Assembly (NCBI RefSeq): GCF_900102675.1
Contig: NZ_FMYX01000005.1
Span: forward strand, 310,001 to 374,000
Direction: 5' to 3'
From: Pseudomonas guariconensis
Lineage (GTDB): Bacteria > Pseudomonadota > Gammaproteobacteria > Pseudomonadales > Pseudomonadaceae
Length of the DNA stretch: 64,000 nucleotides
How positions within the stretch are numbered: position 1 is the stretch's first letter; every line of letters starts with the position of its first letter. The position numbers were made by a program, and so were the translations under genes. Under the pieces are notes generated by a model, which saw only the letters and a list, made by a program, of their open reading frames with translations, searched no databases and had not been told where the DNA came from. This document shows, piece by piece, positions 46,184-55,300 of the stretch.

Positions 46184-47278
46184 TCAGACTAGCCTGACGG
46201 GCGGTGGTCGATAATTGGCGTGCTTTTCCTGGGCCAGCCCGAGCTTGGCGGTGATCACCTTGGCCAGTGCACTGTTGCCCAAGTCGTTGAAATGCAGGCG
46301 GTCGACGAACAACGGTTGGTCGAACATCGCGCAACTGCTGAGCATGCAGTTCATGTCATAGCAGGGCACCTGCGCGGCCTGTTGCTTGATGCGTCGAAAG
46401 AAGTCCGTGTGCAACTGGCTGTCGAAGACGTCGGCCAGCAGGCGGTCGAAGTTCGTCGGCTGGCGTTGCAGGTGCTGCAGCATGAGCTGCTCGCCCTGTG
46501 GAATGGCCTCCCGGCACCAGGGCAACAGGGGCTGAAGGATGAAGGTGAGGGTGGCATAGCCACCGCCCAGCAGGCGGTCCCACTGCTGCAGGCTGCGGCC
46601 GATGGTGTCGGCGGCGCGTGCCAGGCGTTTGTCGGGGGGCGACAGCTTCCAGGCGGGGGCCGGCGATTGTCTGCGAGGCGCCAGGGCTTGGCCCAGGCGG
46701 CGCCAGAGCGACTCGCCGGGTGGTGGATGGGCGGTGTGCACGCCTTCGTTGAAGCTGTTGAGCAGGTCCTGGTAAGCCAGGGCGTGCCCTTGTTCGTGAT
46801 CGCCCGCCAGCACTTCGCCCAACGCCTCGTGTGCCAAGGTGTTCAGGCCGCTGAGTACGACTACGTGGCCGACCTCTGTGAAGCGATGTTGGTGGGTCAG
46901 GAACATCAGCAGTTCCTGAGTGGCATTGAGGCCGCAGCCGGCCAGGCTCAGCCAGACCTCGCCGGTCAGCGCCGACAGGTAGGAGGCGATCGTGTGTTTG
47001 TCGGAGCTGGCGCCGATGCCCAGGGTGGTCGAACCACCTACCAGCAGATTGACCCGCTTGACGCCGCTGTGCTCGGTCACCGAGCAGCGTCTGTCGGCAC
47101 AATGGCTGTAGCGCATGCCATGGCTGTCGGTGTTGATGGTGCCGGAGCGATAGCCTCGTTCATGCATGTAAAGGGTATGCGGTGCGCGACGGCTGCCCAG
47201 TAGCAGGAAGCGCTGATAGTCCTGCTGCAGGGGAAGAGGGCTGCCCTGGACGTTCGTGTCATGGTCGATCGGTCTCAT
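46184..47278 (-). CDS. SGNH/GDSL-like hydrolase
   Basis: A 364-residue protein with a degenerate SGNH hydrolase layout: block I LLVGGSTTLGIGASSD (nucleophile Ser near residue 84), a Gly in SLAGCGLNATQ, block III LSGLNTLAHEA, and block V DRLHFNDLGNSAL with the catalytic Asp and His. The ATG at 47278 has AAAGGAG with a 6-base spacer. It is third in a transcript with YqcI/YcgG and LysE genes. No signal peptide is visible, so it may act in the cytoplasm. SGNH enzymes are esterases or acyltransferases; the substrate here is unknown. Confidence 0.7.
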   Translation of the reverse strand: MRPIDHDTNVQGSPLPLQQDYQRFLLLGSRRAPHTLYMHERGYRSGTINTDSHGMRYSHCADRRCSVTEHSGVKRVNLLVGGSTTLGIGASSDKHTIASYLSALTGEVWLSLAGCGLNATQELLMFLTHQHRFTEVGHVVVLSGLNTLAHEALGEVLAGDHEQGHALAYQDLLNSFNEGVHTAHPPPGESLWRRLGQALAPRRQSPAPAWKLSPPDKRLARAADTIGRSLQQWDRLLGGGYATLTFILQPLLPWCREAIPQGEQLMLQHLQRQPTNFDRLLADVFDSQLHTDFFRRIKQQAAQVPCYDMNCMLSSCAMFDQPLFVDRLHFNDLGNSALAKVITAKLGLAQEKHANYRPPPVRLV

Positions 47279-47317
47279 GGGCGCTCCTTTGGCACGCGAG
47301 GTCGAGGGTGGCGCGGT

Positions 47318-47947
47318 TCAGCCGGCCAGCTCCTTGATGTTGTAGGCCAGTCCGGCAAGGGCGATCAGCAACAGGGCAATGCCCGAGGCAAGTGTGATGA
47401 TGCGGTTGCTGCGTTGCGAGGCGATCTTGCCGATGGCGAATATGTACAGGCTGAGCACGGCGAAATCGATGGCAATCCACAATAGCGACAGCACCACCAT
47501 GCTCTTGCCGAACGATTCGGTGATCTGGATGAACTGCGGGAAGAAGGAAATGAAAAAGATGATGTCCTTGGGGTTGGAGATGCCCACCATGAACCCCTGG
47601 AGCAGCCCGCCGCGTCCAGGCTGTTCAGGGGCCTGCGCTGGCACGTCGAGGGCTGGCGCTTGCAGCGCTTCCCGAAGGGTAGTGATGGCGATGTAGGCGA
47701 TGAACAGGCAGCCCAGCAGGCTCATGCCGCTGAGCCAGGTCTTGTCGACCGCAGCGCTGGTCATGATGATCCAGGCAGCGGCGGCGATCAGGACAAGCGA
47801 AGCCCAATTGGTGCCGATGGCGGTCGACAGCGCCTTGCGCGAGCCTGAGGTAGCCGCGGTATTGACGATCAGTGCCACCACTGGGCCAGGGGTGGCGATC
47901 AGCAGCAGCACGGTGAGGGCATAGGTGGCGGTGAGTGCGGTGTTCAC
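47318..47947 (-). CDS. LysE/RhtB-family exporter
   Basis: A 209-residue membrane protein with six segments. The hallmark LLIATPGPVVALIVNTAATSG and the conserved GFMVGISNPKDIIFFISFFP identify the LysE/RhtB family of amino-acid and derivative exporters. It begins 2 bases after the YqcI/YcgG gene stop and is followed after 39 bases by the SGNH gene. Being sandwiched in this cluster suggests it exports that cluster's product (inference). Confidence 0.92.
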   Translation of the reverse strand: MNTALTATYALTVLLLIATPGPVVALIVNTAATSGSRKALSTAIGTNWASLVLIAAAAWIIMTSAAVDKTWLSGMSLLGCLFIAYIAITTLREALQAPALDVPAQAPEQPGRGGLLQGFMVGISNPKDIIFFISFFPQFIQITESFGKSMVVLSLLWIAIDFAVLSLYIFAIGKIASQRSNRIITLASGIALLLIALAGLAYNIKELAG

Positions 47948-47949
47948 GG

Positions 47950-48726
47950 TCAGTTCTCGATCAGGGTTTCAGGTGTTGCATGCGCATGGAATGGGCAGCG
48001 CGAAGGGTTGAGCGAGCCCGGTTCCTGGAGTTGATACTGGCGCCATTCGAAATTGTCCTCCTGGCCGAAGAAGCCCAGGGTATCGGGTACGACGCCATCG
48101 TTGTAATGGCGTACCCGCTCGCGAATGCGTGCACGGATGCGACGGCCGCTTTCGGTGGCGGCGCTGGCGACCTCGTCGAAGCTCTCCCGCGGGTTGATGA
48201 CGAAGGCGATGTGCGCGCCCAGGTTGCGGCTTTTCATTTGCCGGTGGGCCGGGAAATTCATGTTGATGAACAGCGCCATGCCAGCGAAGCAGAACGACCA
48301 GCCGCTGTCATGAGGGTCTGTGGGTAGCGTCCGAGGCCAGGGTTGCGGGTCCAGTTCATGGACTTGTTGCAGCACCGACCAGGCCAGCGCCTGCTGTTCG
48401 GCCAGCGTGCTGTCTGGCTCGGTTTCGAGAAACACCAGTAAGGGGTTGCCGATGCGCTGCCTGAGCGGGATGGGTTCGAGGATGCTCACGTAATCGGCGA
48501 GCCCTCGGGCAATGTCTGTCGCCAGTTGCGTCGCGCGCGCGAAGACAAGATGGCAGGTGCCGGCGGCGACCGCCTTGCGGCCGAACAGGCAGGGAAAGTC
48601 GGGATGGCCGAGCAAAGTACGAAACTGTGCGAGGGTTTGATACGCCCAATGTTGGCATTTTTGGATATGTTCAGCGGCCAGCTCTAGCGCATCCAGGCGA
48701 TAGCAATTTCCATAACCCGTAAACAT
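47950..48726 (-). CDS. YqcI/YcgG-family protein (putative haem enzyme)
   Basis: A 258-residue cytoplasmic protein. It carries the family marks FPCLFGRKA (Cys46), FINMNFPAHRQMKSRNLG, FVINPRESFDE and a C-terminal RCPFH with Cys244. From memory, members studied recently (GntA in guanitoxin synthesis, AglA in argolaphos synthesis) are haem-dependent enzymes that N-hydroxylate guanidino groups; older annotation calls the family uncharacterised. Whether this copy does so is inference. It is first in a transcript with a LysE exporter and an SGNH hydrolase, and faces a LysR regulator across 154 bases. The ATG at 48726 follows GGGGAC. Confidence 0.78.
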   Translation of the reverse strand: MFTGYGNCYRLDALELAAEHIQKCQHWAYQTLAQFRTLLGHPDFPCLFGRKAVAAGTCHLVFARATQLATDIARGLADYVSILEPIPLRQRIGNPLLVFLETEPDSTLAEQQALAWSVLQQVHELDPQPWPRTLPTDPHDSGWSFCFAGMALFINMNFPAHRQMKSRNLGAHIAFVINPRESFDEVASAATESGRRIRARIRERVRHYNDGVVPDTLGFFGQEDNFEWRQYQLQEPGSLNPSRCPFHAHATPETLIEN

Positions 48727-48818
48727 GGTGTCCCCAGAGATTCAGTGACATCTAAGCAAGATGTATGCGGTTTCCATTGTAAATTTGTGATTTAACAGCA
48801 TTTTCTGAGAACCCTCCG

Positions 48819-48832
48819 ACGTTGTAAAACGT
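48819..48832. promoter_or_regulatory. Dyad and possible promoter in the YqcI/LysR divergent gap
   Basis: ACGTT-GTAA-AACGT is a perfect 5-base inverted repeat. TTGTAA at 48822 and TACTAT at 48847 with a 19-base spacer could form a plus-strand promoter for the LysR gene, overlapping the dyad, as expected for an autoregulated LysR gene. Confidence 0.4.
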
Positions 48833-48880
48833 GTGGAACTATGACCTACTATTAGTCTCACTCATGCTTTGGGCAGGACC

Positions 48881-49801
48881 ATGTCAGAACGGATTCAAGC
48901 ACTCCACGCCTTACGCGCCTTCGAAGTGGCCTCGCGCTACGGCTCCTTCACCCGAGCAGCCCAGGAGTTGGCCTTGACCCAGGGAGCGGTAAGCCATCAC
49001 GTCAAGACCCTAGAGGCCATGTTCGGCTGCGACCTGTTCGAGCGGCGCGGACCCAAGCTGCGCCTGACCGAGCATGGCCGGTTGCTGGCCCAGGAGCTCA
49101 AGGTGGGTTTCAAGATCATCGAAAACGCCTGCGCCTTACTGCGTCAGGACCGCTACGGCCTTCGTCTGAAGGCGCCTTCGACGCTCACTGTGCGCTGGTT
49201 GCTCAAGGCGCTGGATGGCTTCAAGAAAATCGACAATAGCTGCACTGTGCAGTTGTCGAGCGTCTGGATGGACATCGACACGGTGGACTTCTATTCCGAG
49301 CCCTACGACTGCGCCATCCTGTTGGGCAATGGACGCTTCGCCGCGGATGTCGAGAGCCTGAAACTGTTCGACGAGTGGCTGATCCCGGTGTGCCATCCTG
49401 AGTATCTTCAAGGCGCTGAGCCGGGGCTATCTGCGCTGCAGCATTGCGACCTGTTGCACCCCTCGCCGGATCGGCGCGACTGGCGGCGCTGGCTGGCGCG
49501 GATGGACGCCCAGGACATCAGCATCGACCAGGGGCAGGTTTTCGACACTCTCGACCAAGGTATTTCGGCGGCCCAGCAGGGCCTGGGCATCTCGGTGGTC
49601 GACCTGGTGCTGGTCAGCGCCGACCTGGCCGCGGGCCGTCTGGTGACGCCGTTCAAGCACGCGGTGGCCACAGGTGATGGCTATTACATGACGTGGCTCA
49701 AGTCCAGCCCCAAGGCGCGCCACATGCAGCGCCTGCGGGACTACTTGCTCAGCCAGGTGCCGCCACTGGCTCACAAGGACATCGATTACCTCTACGGCTG
49801 A
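48881..49801 (+). CDS. GcvA-like LysR-family regulator
   Basis: A 306-residue LysR regulator. The N-terminal helix-turn-helix is ALRAFEVASRYGSFTRAAQE then LALTQGAVSHHVKTLEAMFG, with the RRGPKLRLTEHGR wing, close to GcvA-type proteins. The effector domain runs to the C-terminus. The ATG at 48881 is preferred over the upstream TTG at 48869. It is divergent from the YqcI/YcgG gene, which it probably controls, with the dyad at 48819 as a likely site. Confidence 0.9.
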   Translation: MSERIQALHALRAFEVASRYGSFTRAAQELALTQGAVSHHVKTLEAMFGCDLFERRGPKLRLTEHGRLLAQELKVGFKIIENACALLRQDRYGLRLKAPSTLTVRWLLKALDGFKKIDNSCTVQLSSVWMDIDTVDFYSEPYDCAILLGNGRFAADVESLKLFDEWLIPVCHPEYLQGAEPGLSALQHCDLLHPSPDRRDWRRWLARMDAQDISIDQGQVFDTLDQGISAAQQGLGISVVDLVLVSADLAAGRLVTPFKHAVATGDGYYMTWLKSSPKARHMQRLRDYLLSQVPPLAHKDIDYLYG

Positions 49802-49926
49802 TGACAAGCCCAGCGCACGGATCGGGCGCGCCCTGGATTGAATGGCCCCATGCAATCAAGACAGTCGCTCCCGTCCCGGCGCGGTAGAATGACGCTTTGC
49901 CAACGAACATGATCGAGGTCGACGCG

Positions 49927-52287
49927 GTGCAGTTGCAGCAGGGCTTTGTCCTCACCCGCCATTGGCATGACACGCCCGAGGGCACCTGCGTGGAGTTCTG
50001 GCTGGCCACCGACCAGGGCCCACGGCAGTTGCGTCTGGCGCCGCAGGTGTCGGTGGCGTTCATCGCAGCCGGGCAAGGCGAGCACGCGCGGCTGTTGCTG
50101 GGGAACGAGCAAGGGGTCGAGCTGCGCCCGCTTGGCTTGCGCGACTTCGAACAGCGTCCGGTATTGGGCCTGTATTGCCGGCAGCACCGTCAATTGATGC
50201 AACTTGAGCAGCGCCTGCGCAGCGCCGGCATCGAGGTTTTCGAGGCTGACATCCGCCCACCGGAGCGCTACCTGATGGAGCGTTTCATCACCGCGCCGGT
50301 GCTGTTCAGCGGTCAAGCCGATGCCCAGGGCGTGATCTGCGATGCCCATCTCAAACCAAACCCTGACTACCGCCCTGCGTTGCGCCTGGTGTCGTTGGAC
50401 ATCGAGACCAGCGAGCGCGGCGAACTCTACAGTATCGCCCTGGAAGGCTGCGGCCAGCGGCAGGTCTATATGCTGGGGCCGGCCAACGGCGATACCCGCG
50501 AAGTGGATTTCGACCTCGAATACTGCGAGGACCGCGCCCAGTTGCTTGAGCGCCTCAACCAGTGGTTCGCACGCCATGACCCGGACGCGATCATCGGGTG
50601 GAGCCTGGTGCAATTCGACCTACGCCTGCTGCATGAGCATGCCGCGCGTCTGCAGGTGCCACTGACCCTGGGACGCAACGGTGCGCCGCTGACTTTGCGC
50701 GCCCATGGCAGCCGCAACCACGTGTTCGCCGATGCCCCAGGCCGGCTGTTGATCGACGGCATCGAATCACTGCGCTCGGCCACCTGGAGCTTTCCGTCGT
50801 TCAGTCTCGAGAGTGTCGCCCAGACCCTGCTGGGCGAGGGCAAGGCCATCGACTCGCCCTACCAGCGCATGGACGAAATCAACCGCATGTTCGCCGAGGA
50901 CAAGCCTGCGCTGGCGCGCTACAACCTCAAGGACTGCGAACTGGTCACGCGCATTTTCGCCCATACCCGTCTGCTGGAGTTTCTCCTGGAACGCGCCACA
51001 GTCACGGGCCTGCCGGTCGATCGCAGCGGTGGTTCGGTGGCAGCGTTCTGTCATTTGTACATCCCGCCCATGCACCGGCTGGGGTATGTCGCGCCGAACC
51101 TGGGCAGCCGCCCGGACGAAGCCAGCCCCGGCGGCTTTGTCATGGATTCGCGCCCTGGGTTGTACGATTCGGTGCTGGTGCTCGATTACAAGAGTCTGTA
51201 TCCCTCGATCATTCGTACCTTCCTGATCGATCCGGTGGGGCTGGTCGAAGGCCTGGCCCAGCCGGACGATGCGCATTCGGTGGAGGGATTTCGCGGGGCC
51301 CGGTTCTCCCGTACCCGGCACAGCCTGCCGGCGATCGTCGAGCGGGTCTGGCAGGGCAGGGAGGCGGCCAAGCGCGCAGGCAATGCGCCGTTGTCCCAAG
51401 CACTGAAGATCATCATGAACGCCTTCTATGGCGTGCTGGGTTCCAGTGGCTGCCGGTTCTTCGACCCCCGGTTGGCATCGTCGATCACCATGCGCGGTCA
51501 TCAGATCATGCGTCAGACCCGGGCGCTGATCGAAGCCCGTGGCTTCGATGTGATCTATGGCGACACCGACTCCACATTCGTCTGGCTCAAAGGGGCGCAC
51601 AGCGAAGAGGCCGCCGCGCGTATTGGCCGTGAGCTGGTAAACGAGGTCAACCAGTGGTGGCGCCAGCACCTTGAGACAACCATGGGCCTGGACAGCGCCT
51701 TGGAGCTGCAGTTCGAAACCCACTATCGACGCTTTCTCATGCCGACCATCCGCGGTACCGACGAGGGCAGCAAGAAGCGCTACGCCGGCCTGGTCCGCCG
51801 CGCCGAGGGCCAGGAGGAGATGGTCTACAAGGGGCTGGAGTCGGTGCGCACCGACTGGTCACCGCTGGCCCGGCAGTTCCAGCAGGAGCTGTATGGACGT
51901 ATTTTCCGCGGCCAGCCCTATCGGGACTATGTGTGCGATTTCGTGCGACGCACTTTGGCCGGTGAGCAGGATGACTTGTTGGTCTATCGCAAGCGCCTGA
52001 GGCGTCCTCTGGCCGACTACCAACGCAACGTGCCCCCGCATGTGCGCGCCGCGCGCTTGGCCGATGAGTACAACAGCCGCCTGGGGCGAGCGCAGCAGTA
52101 CCAGAACGGCGGCTGGATCAGCTACGTCATCACCACGGCCGGTCCCGAGCCGTTGGAAAACCAGCAGTCTCCGATCGATCACGAGCATTACCTGTCGCGT
52201 CAGTTGCAGCCAGTGGCCGACGCGATCCTGCCTTTCGTCGGTGATGACTTCGGCACATTGACCGGTCGGCAACTGCAGTTGTTTTGA
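49927..52287 (+). CDS. polB: DNA polymerase II
   Basis: A 786-residue family-B polymerase used in DNA repair and translesion synthesis. The exonuclease domain has [19 protein letters not shown] (Exo I) and [16 protein letters not shown] (Exo II), then YNLKDCELV (Exo III). The polymerase domain has [17 protein letters not shown] (motif A), [15 protein letters not shown] (motif B) and [13 protein letters not shown] (motif C), all catalytic Asp residues present. I place the start at a GTG at 49927 (GAGG eight bases upstream), which gives the usual start [12 protein letters not shown] and the 786-residue length; ATG at 49909 or TTG at 49897 would extend it. Probably SOS-controlled as elsewhere, but I did not find a clear LexA box. 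Confidence 0.96.
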   Translation: MQLQQGFVLTRHWHDTPEGTCVEFWLATDQGPRQLRLAPQVSVAFIAAGQGEHARLLLGNEQGVELRPLGLRDFEQRPVLGLYCRQHRQLMQLEQRLRSAGIEVFEADIRPPERYLMERFITAPVLFSGQADAQGVICDAHLKPNPDYRPALRLVSLDIETSERGELYSIALEGCGQRQVYMLGPANGDTREVDFDLEYCEDRAQLLERLNQWFARHDPDAIIGWSLVQFDLRLLHEHAARLQVPLTLGRNGAPLTLRAHGSRNHVFADAPGRLLIDGIESLRSATWSFPSFSLESVAQTLLGEGKAIDSPYQRMDEINRMFAEDKPALARYNLKDCELVTRIFAHTRLLEFLLERATVTGLPVDRSGGSVAAFCHLYIPPMHRLGYVAPNLGSRPDEASPGGFVMDSRPGLYDSVLVLDYKSLYPSIIRTFLIDPVGLVEGLAQPDDAHSVEGFRGARFSRTRHSLPAIVERVWQGREAAKRAGNAPLSQALKIIMNAFYGVLGSSGCRFFDPRLASSITMRGHQIMRQTRALIEARGFDVIYGDTDSTFVWLKGAHSEEAAARIGRELVNEVNQWWRQHLETTMGLDSALELQFETHYRRFLMPTIRGTDEGSKKRYAGLVRRAEGQEEMVYKGLESVRTDWSPLARQFQQELYGRIFRGQPYRDYVCDFVRRTLAGEQDDLLVYRKRLRRPLADYQRNVPPHVRAARLADEYNSRLGRAQQYQNGGWISYVITTAGPEPLENQQSPIDHEHYLSRQLQPVADAILPFVGDDFGTLTGRQLQLF

Positions 52288-52361
52288 GGTGGTAGCTATC
52301 TAGCGTTCCTTCGCCAAGCCAGGCGCCTAGCCTCGTCGCTCCAGTCAACCAGGAGATGGAC

Positions 52362-55300
52362 ATGGGCGGCGAGCGCAATGAACCGCAAGTGAACGAAGCA
52401 ACGCAGCTGGCAGCGGAGCGTGCCTATCAGGATGGCTTCATCGCCGAACGCCTGCCGCTGTGGATGAAGTCGGCGACGCCGCAGCAACGGGCTCGGTTTG
52501 CAGATGCGATGGACGAAAGCGTGGTGCTGCGTTCGCATCTCAAACACGTGCTGGGGCGCATCGAGGCGCTGGACGGCTTTATCAAATCCAAGCTGCAGGC
52601 TGCATTGCGAGCGCGCTATTCGGCTCAGTTCAATCTTCATCAGTGGAGCTTTATCGGCGGGTACCCGGAGCCTGTGATCAATGCCCAGCCCGTTGGCGTC
52701 CACCTGACCAAGCAGCAGTACGACCAGCGTTCGCTTCTGGAGGTGGCAGTACGCAACTTCACCGCTGAGGAAGCCGTAGCGGGCGGGCAACCGCGCGGCA
52801 ATCGCTTGTCCAGCGCCAGGCAGGGCAGGATCAAGGCGCCGTCTGCAACCGAGTTTGCCAAGCTGTGTCGTGAACTCGATCTTGGCAGCGCGTACCAAGC
52901 GCATCTGGCCGAGGTTTTGAGCGGACCTGTGACAGACGACAAACCGGCATGGACCGTCCCATGCTTGCTGGCTGACTGGAGCCGCCATGCCATGCTGTTT
53001 GATGCCTACCAGGCCCGTGACCGCGCTGGACTGAGCGAGCGTGAGCTCGAGACGATTGCCGAACTCTGCGCGAAAGAGGGCGCGCAAAACAAGGCTTCGA
53101 CCGTGACAGCGCAACGTCTGCGTCTGCTGGACTGCGACCTGCAGCAGATCGTAGTCATCGATGAGTCGCACAACGACGGAAGGTTGCTGCTCTATGTGCC
53201 TGGCGATCCAAACGGGGCCTGGAGCGCGTTCTCCAGCCTTCGCAAGCTCGCCAACGAACTGGGTAGGCGCCTACGCAGCCAGGCGTACCAGACATTCTTT
53301 CGCCGCTTCGTGCGCAGACGCGACAGTCATGCGTTCTATTCAATCGTGATCCCCGCGTACAAAGACTTGGTCATCTGGGCCAACATCAGCCTGGATGAAA
53401 GCCTCATGCCCTATGGCACGCCGTTTTTTCAACGCCTGGCCCATGCGCGTATCGAGCAGATAAAAGATGACGCGAAGGTGCTCGTGGCGCCGGTTGAAGA
53501 ACTGGACCGCACCCTGCAGCGCGAATACGACGAGCGCCTCGCTGCCGATGGCCAGGCATTGTTGTCCGCCGCAGGCCTATTTGTGCCGGTGCTTGGCGAG
53601 GTGCTTTTGGCCGTCAGCGCCTGGGAAACGCTCACTGAGGTCTACCACGGCATCGAGGCCTGGCAAGACAACCACACCCGCCAGGCATGCAAGCACCTAC
53701 TCAATGTCGTTACCGCGGTGTCGGTGGCCGGCGCCACCACCGCGGCGGTCGCTGGGGTAGAGGCCCTCTCGGCGCGCTCGAGCATCATGGACAACCTGCT
53801 GCCGGCCTATCTGGAAGACGGTTCGGCAAAGCTGTGGGCTGCGGACGTCAAGGCCTTTCGCAGTGACGTGCCACCGTCTGGCGCGACGAGCGATACAGCC
53901 GGGGTCTTCCGGTTGGGGGAGCAGGCCTGGATCGAGATGGACGGACACTACTACCGCGTGCGTCAGCGAACCCAGGACGGGCAATGGCAACTGCTGCCGC
54001 AGGCTGGGCATGGGCCGTTGTTGAGACACAACGGTGCGGGTGCCTGGCGGTTGTGGTTCGAGCAGCCGGCCCAGTGGGAAGACGTCCATTACTTGTTCCG
54101 TCGATTGGGTGGGCACTTTCGCGAGCTGGATGACGAGCGGATCGATCTGGTCCTGAGTTTCCACGGGCTAAAGGCGGATGATCTGCGGGGGTTGCACGTG
54201 TATGGTCGCGCGCCGGCTTCCGGGTTGCTGGACAGCACGGTCCGTGCCCACCTGGACTTGCGCATCCGCGACATGGTCGAGCGCTTGCGCTCGGGCAAAC
54301 AGGTGGAGGATGCCTTCGCATTGCAAGGCGCCCAACGTCTTCCCGGAGCTGGCGGGCTGCCTGACCAGGCATTGGCCGAGGTGGCATGGAAGGCTCGGCG
54401 CGAGTTGCTGCAGGATCTCTACGAACACATGCCCAACGGCGAGAACCTCGCCAGCACGATGTTGCGTCGGGTGTTTCCCAGTCTGCATTGGCGTGCTGCG
54501 CAGGGGTTGGTGGACGCGGCGACGACTACGGACCGGCAACGCTTACTCGACAGTGGACGGGTGCCGCTGCAATTGGCGGAATCGTCCAGAGCGTATGTAC
54601 AAAACATGCGTGTGACACGCGTGTATGAAGCGCTGCACCTGGACACGCCGCAAAACGCTGATGTGGCCCGGGTCGCCATCGGCATGCTGCGCTATTTGCC
54701 CGGTGCTGCCACGGGTATCCGCTGGCGTTTGTTCGAGGGCAGTGCGAGCGGCCTCTTGCTCGTTGCGAGCGAGCAGGGGGCCACCGCCTGCGATCTGATA
54801 CACGTCGAGGGTAAGTTCCTGGTCGTCGATCCCAAAACGAACCTGTTAAGTGAGCCGCATGAGTTGTTCGACGCGATGGCCACCGCCTATAAAGGCCAGC
54901 AAGCGGCCATGGGCATTGCCGATCCCTTTGCCCACAACCTGCGCGTGCTGCTGGCCCGCCAGGCGATCGAACGCCCCAGCGAGGTCGGGGAGCTGTTGAA
55001 CAAAGGGCAAGGCAAGGACCGCTGGCTGGCCCCGCTGCGCCAGGACGATGGCCGGCTCGGTTATCCCTTGAGTGGGCGCCTGTCCGGTAGCAGCCGGAGC
55101 CGAGGAGGGCCCTGGATGATCCAGGCGGAACTGCGGCGGATCTATCCCACTTACTCCGACGCCCAGGTCAGCGCCTGGCAAGTGAAAATGCAGCGTACCG
55201 GCAGGGACATGGCGCAGGAACTGCGTCAGCTTCGTCACGAACTCAAGACCCTGGAACAATCGCTCAATACTTGGCTCACAGCCACCACTGCGCTGTTGGA

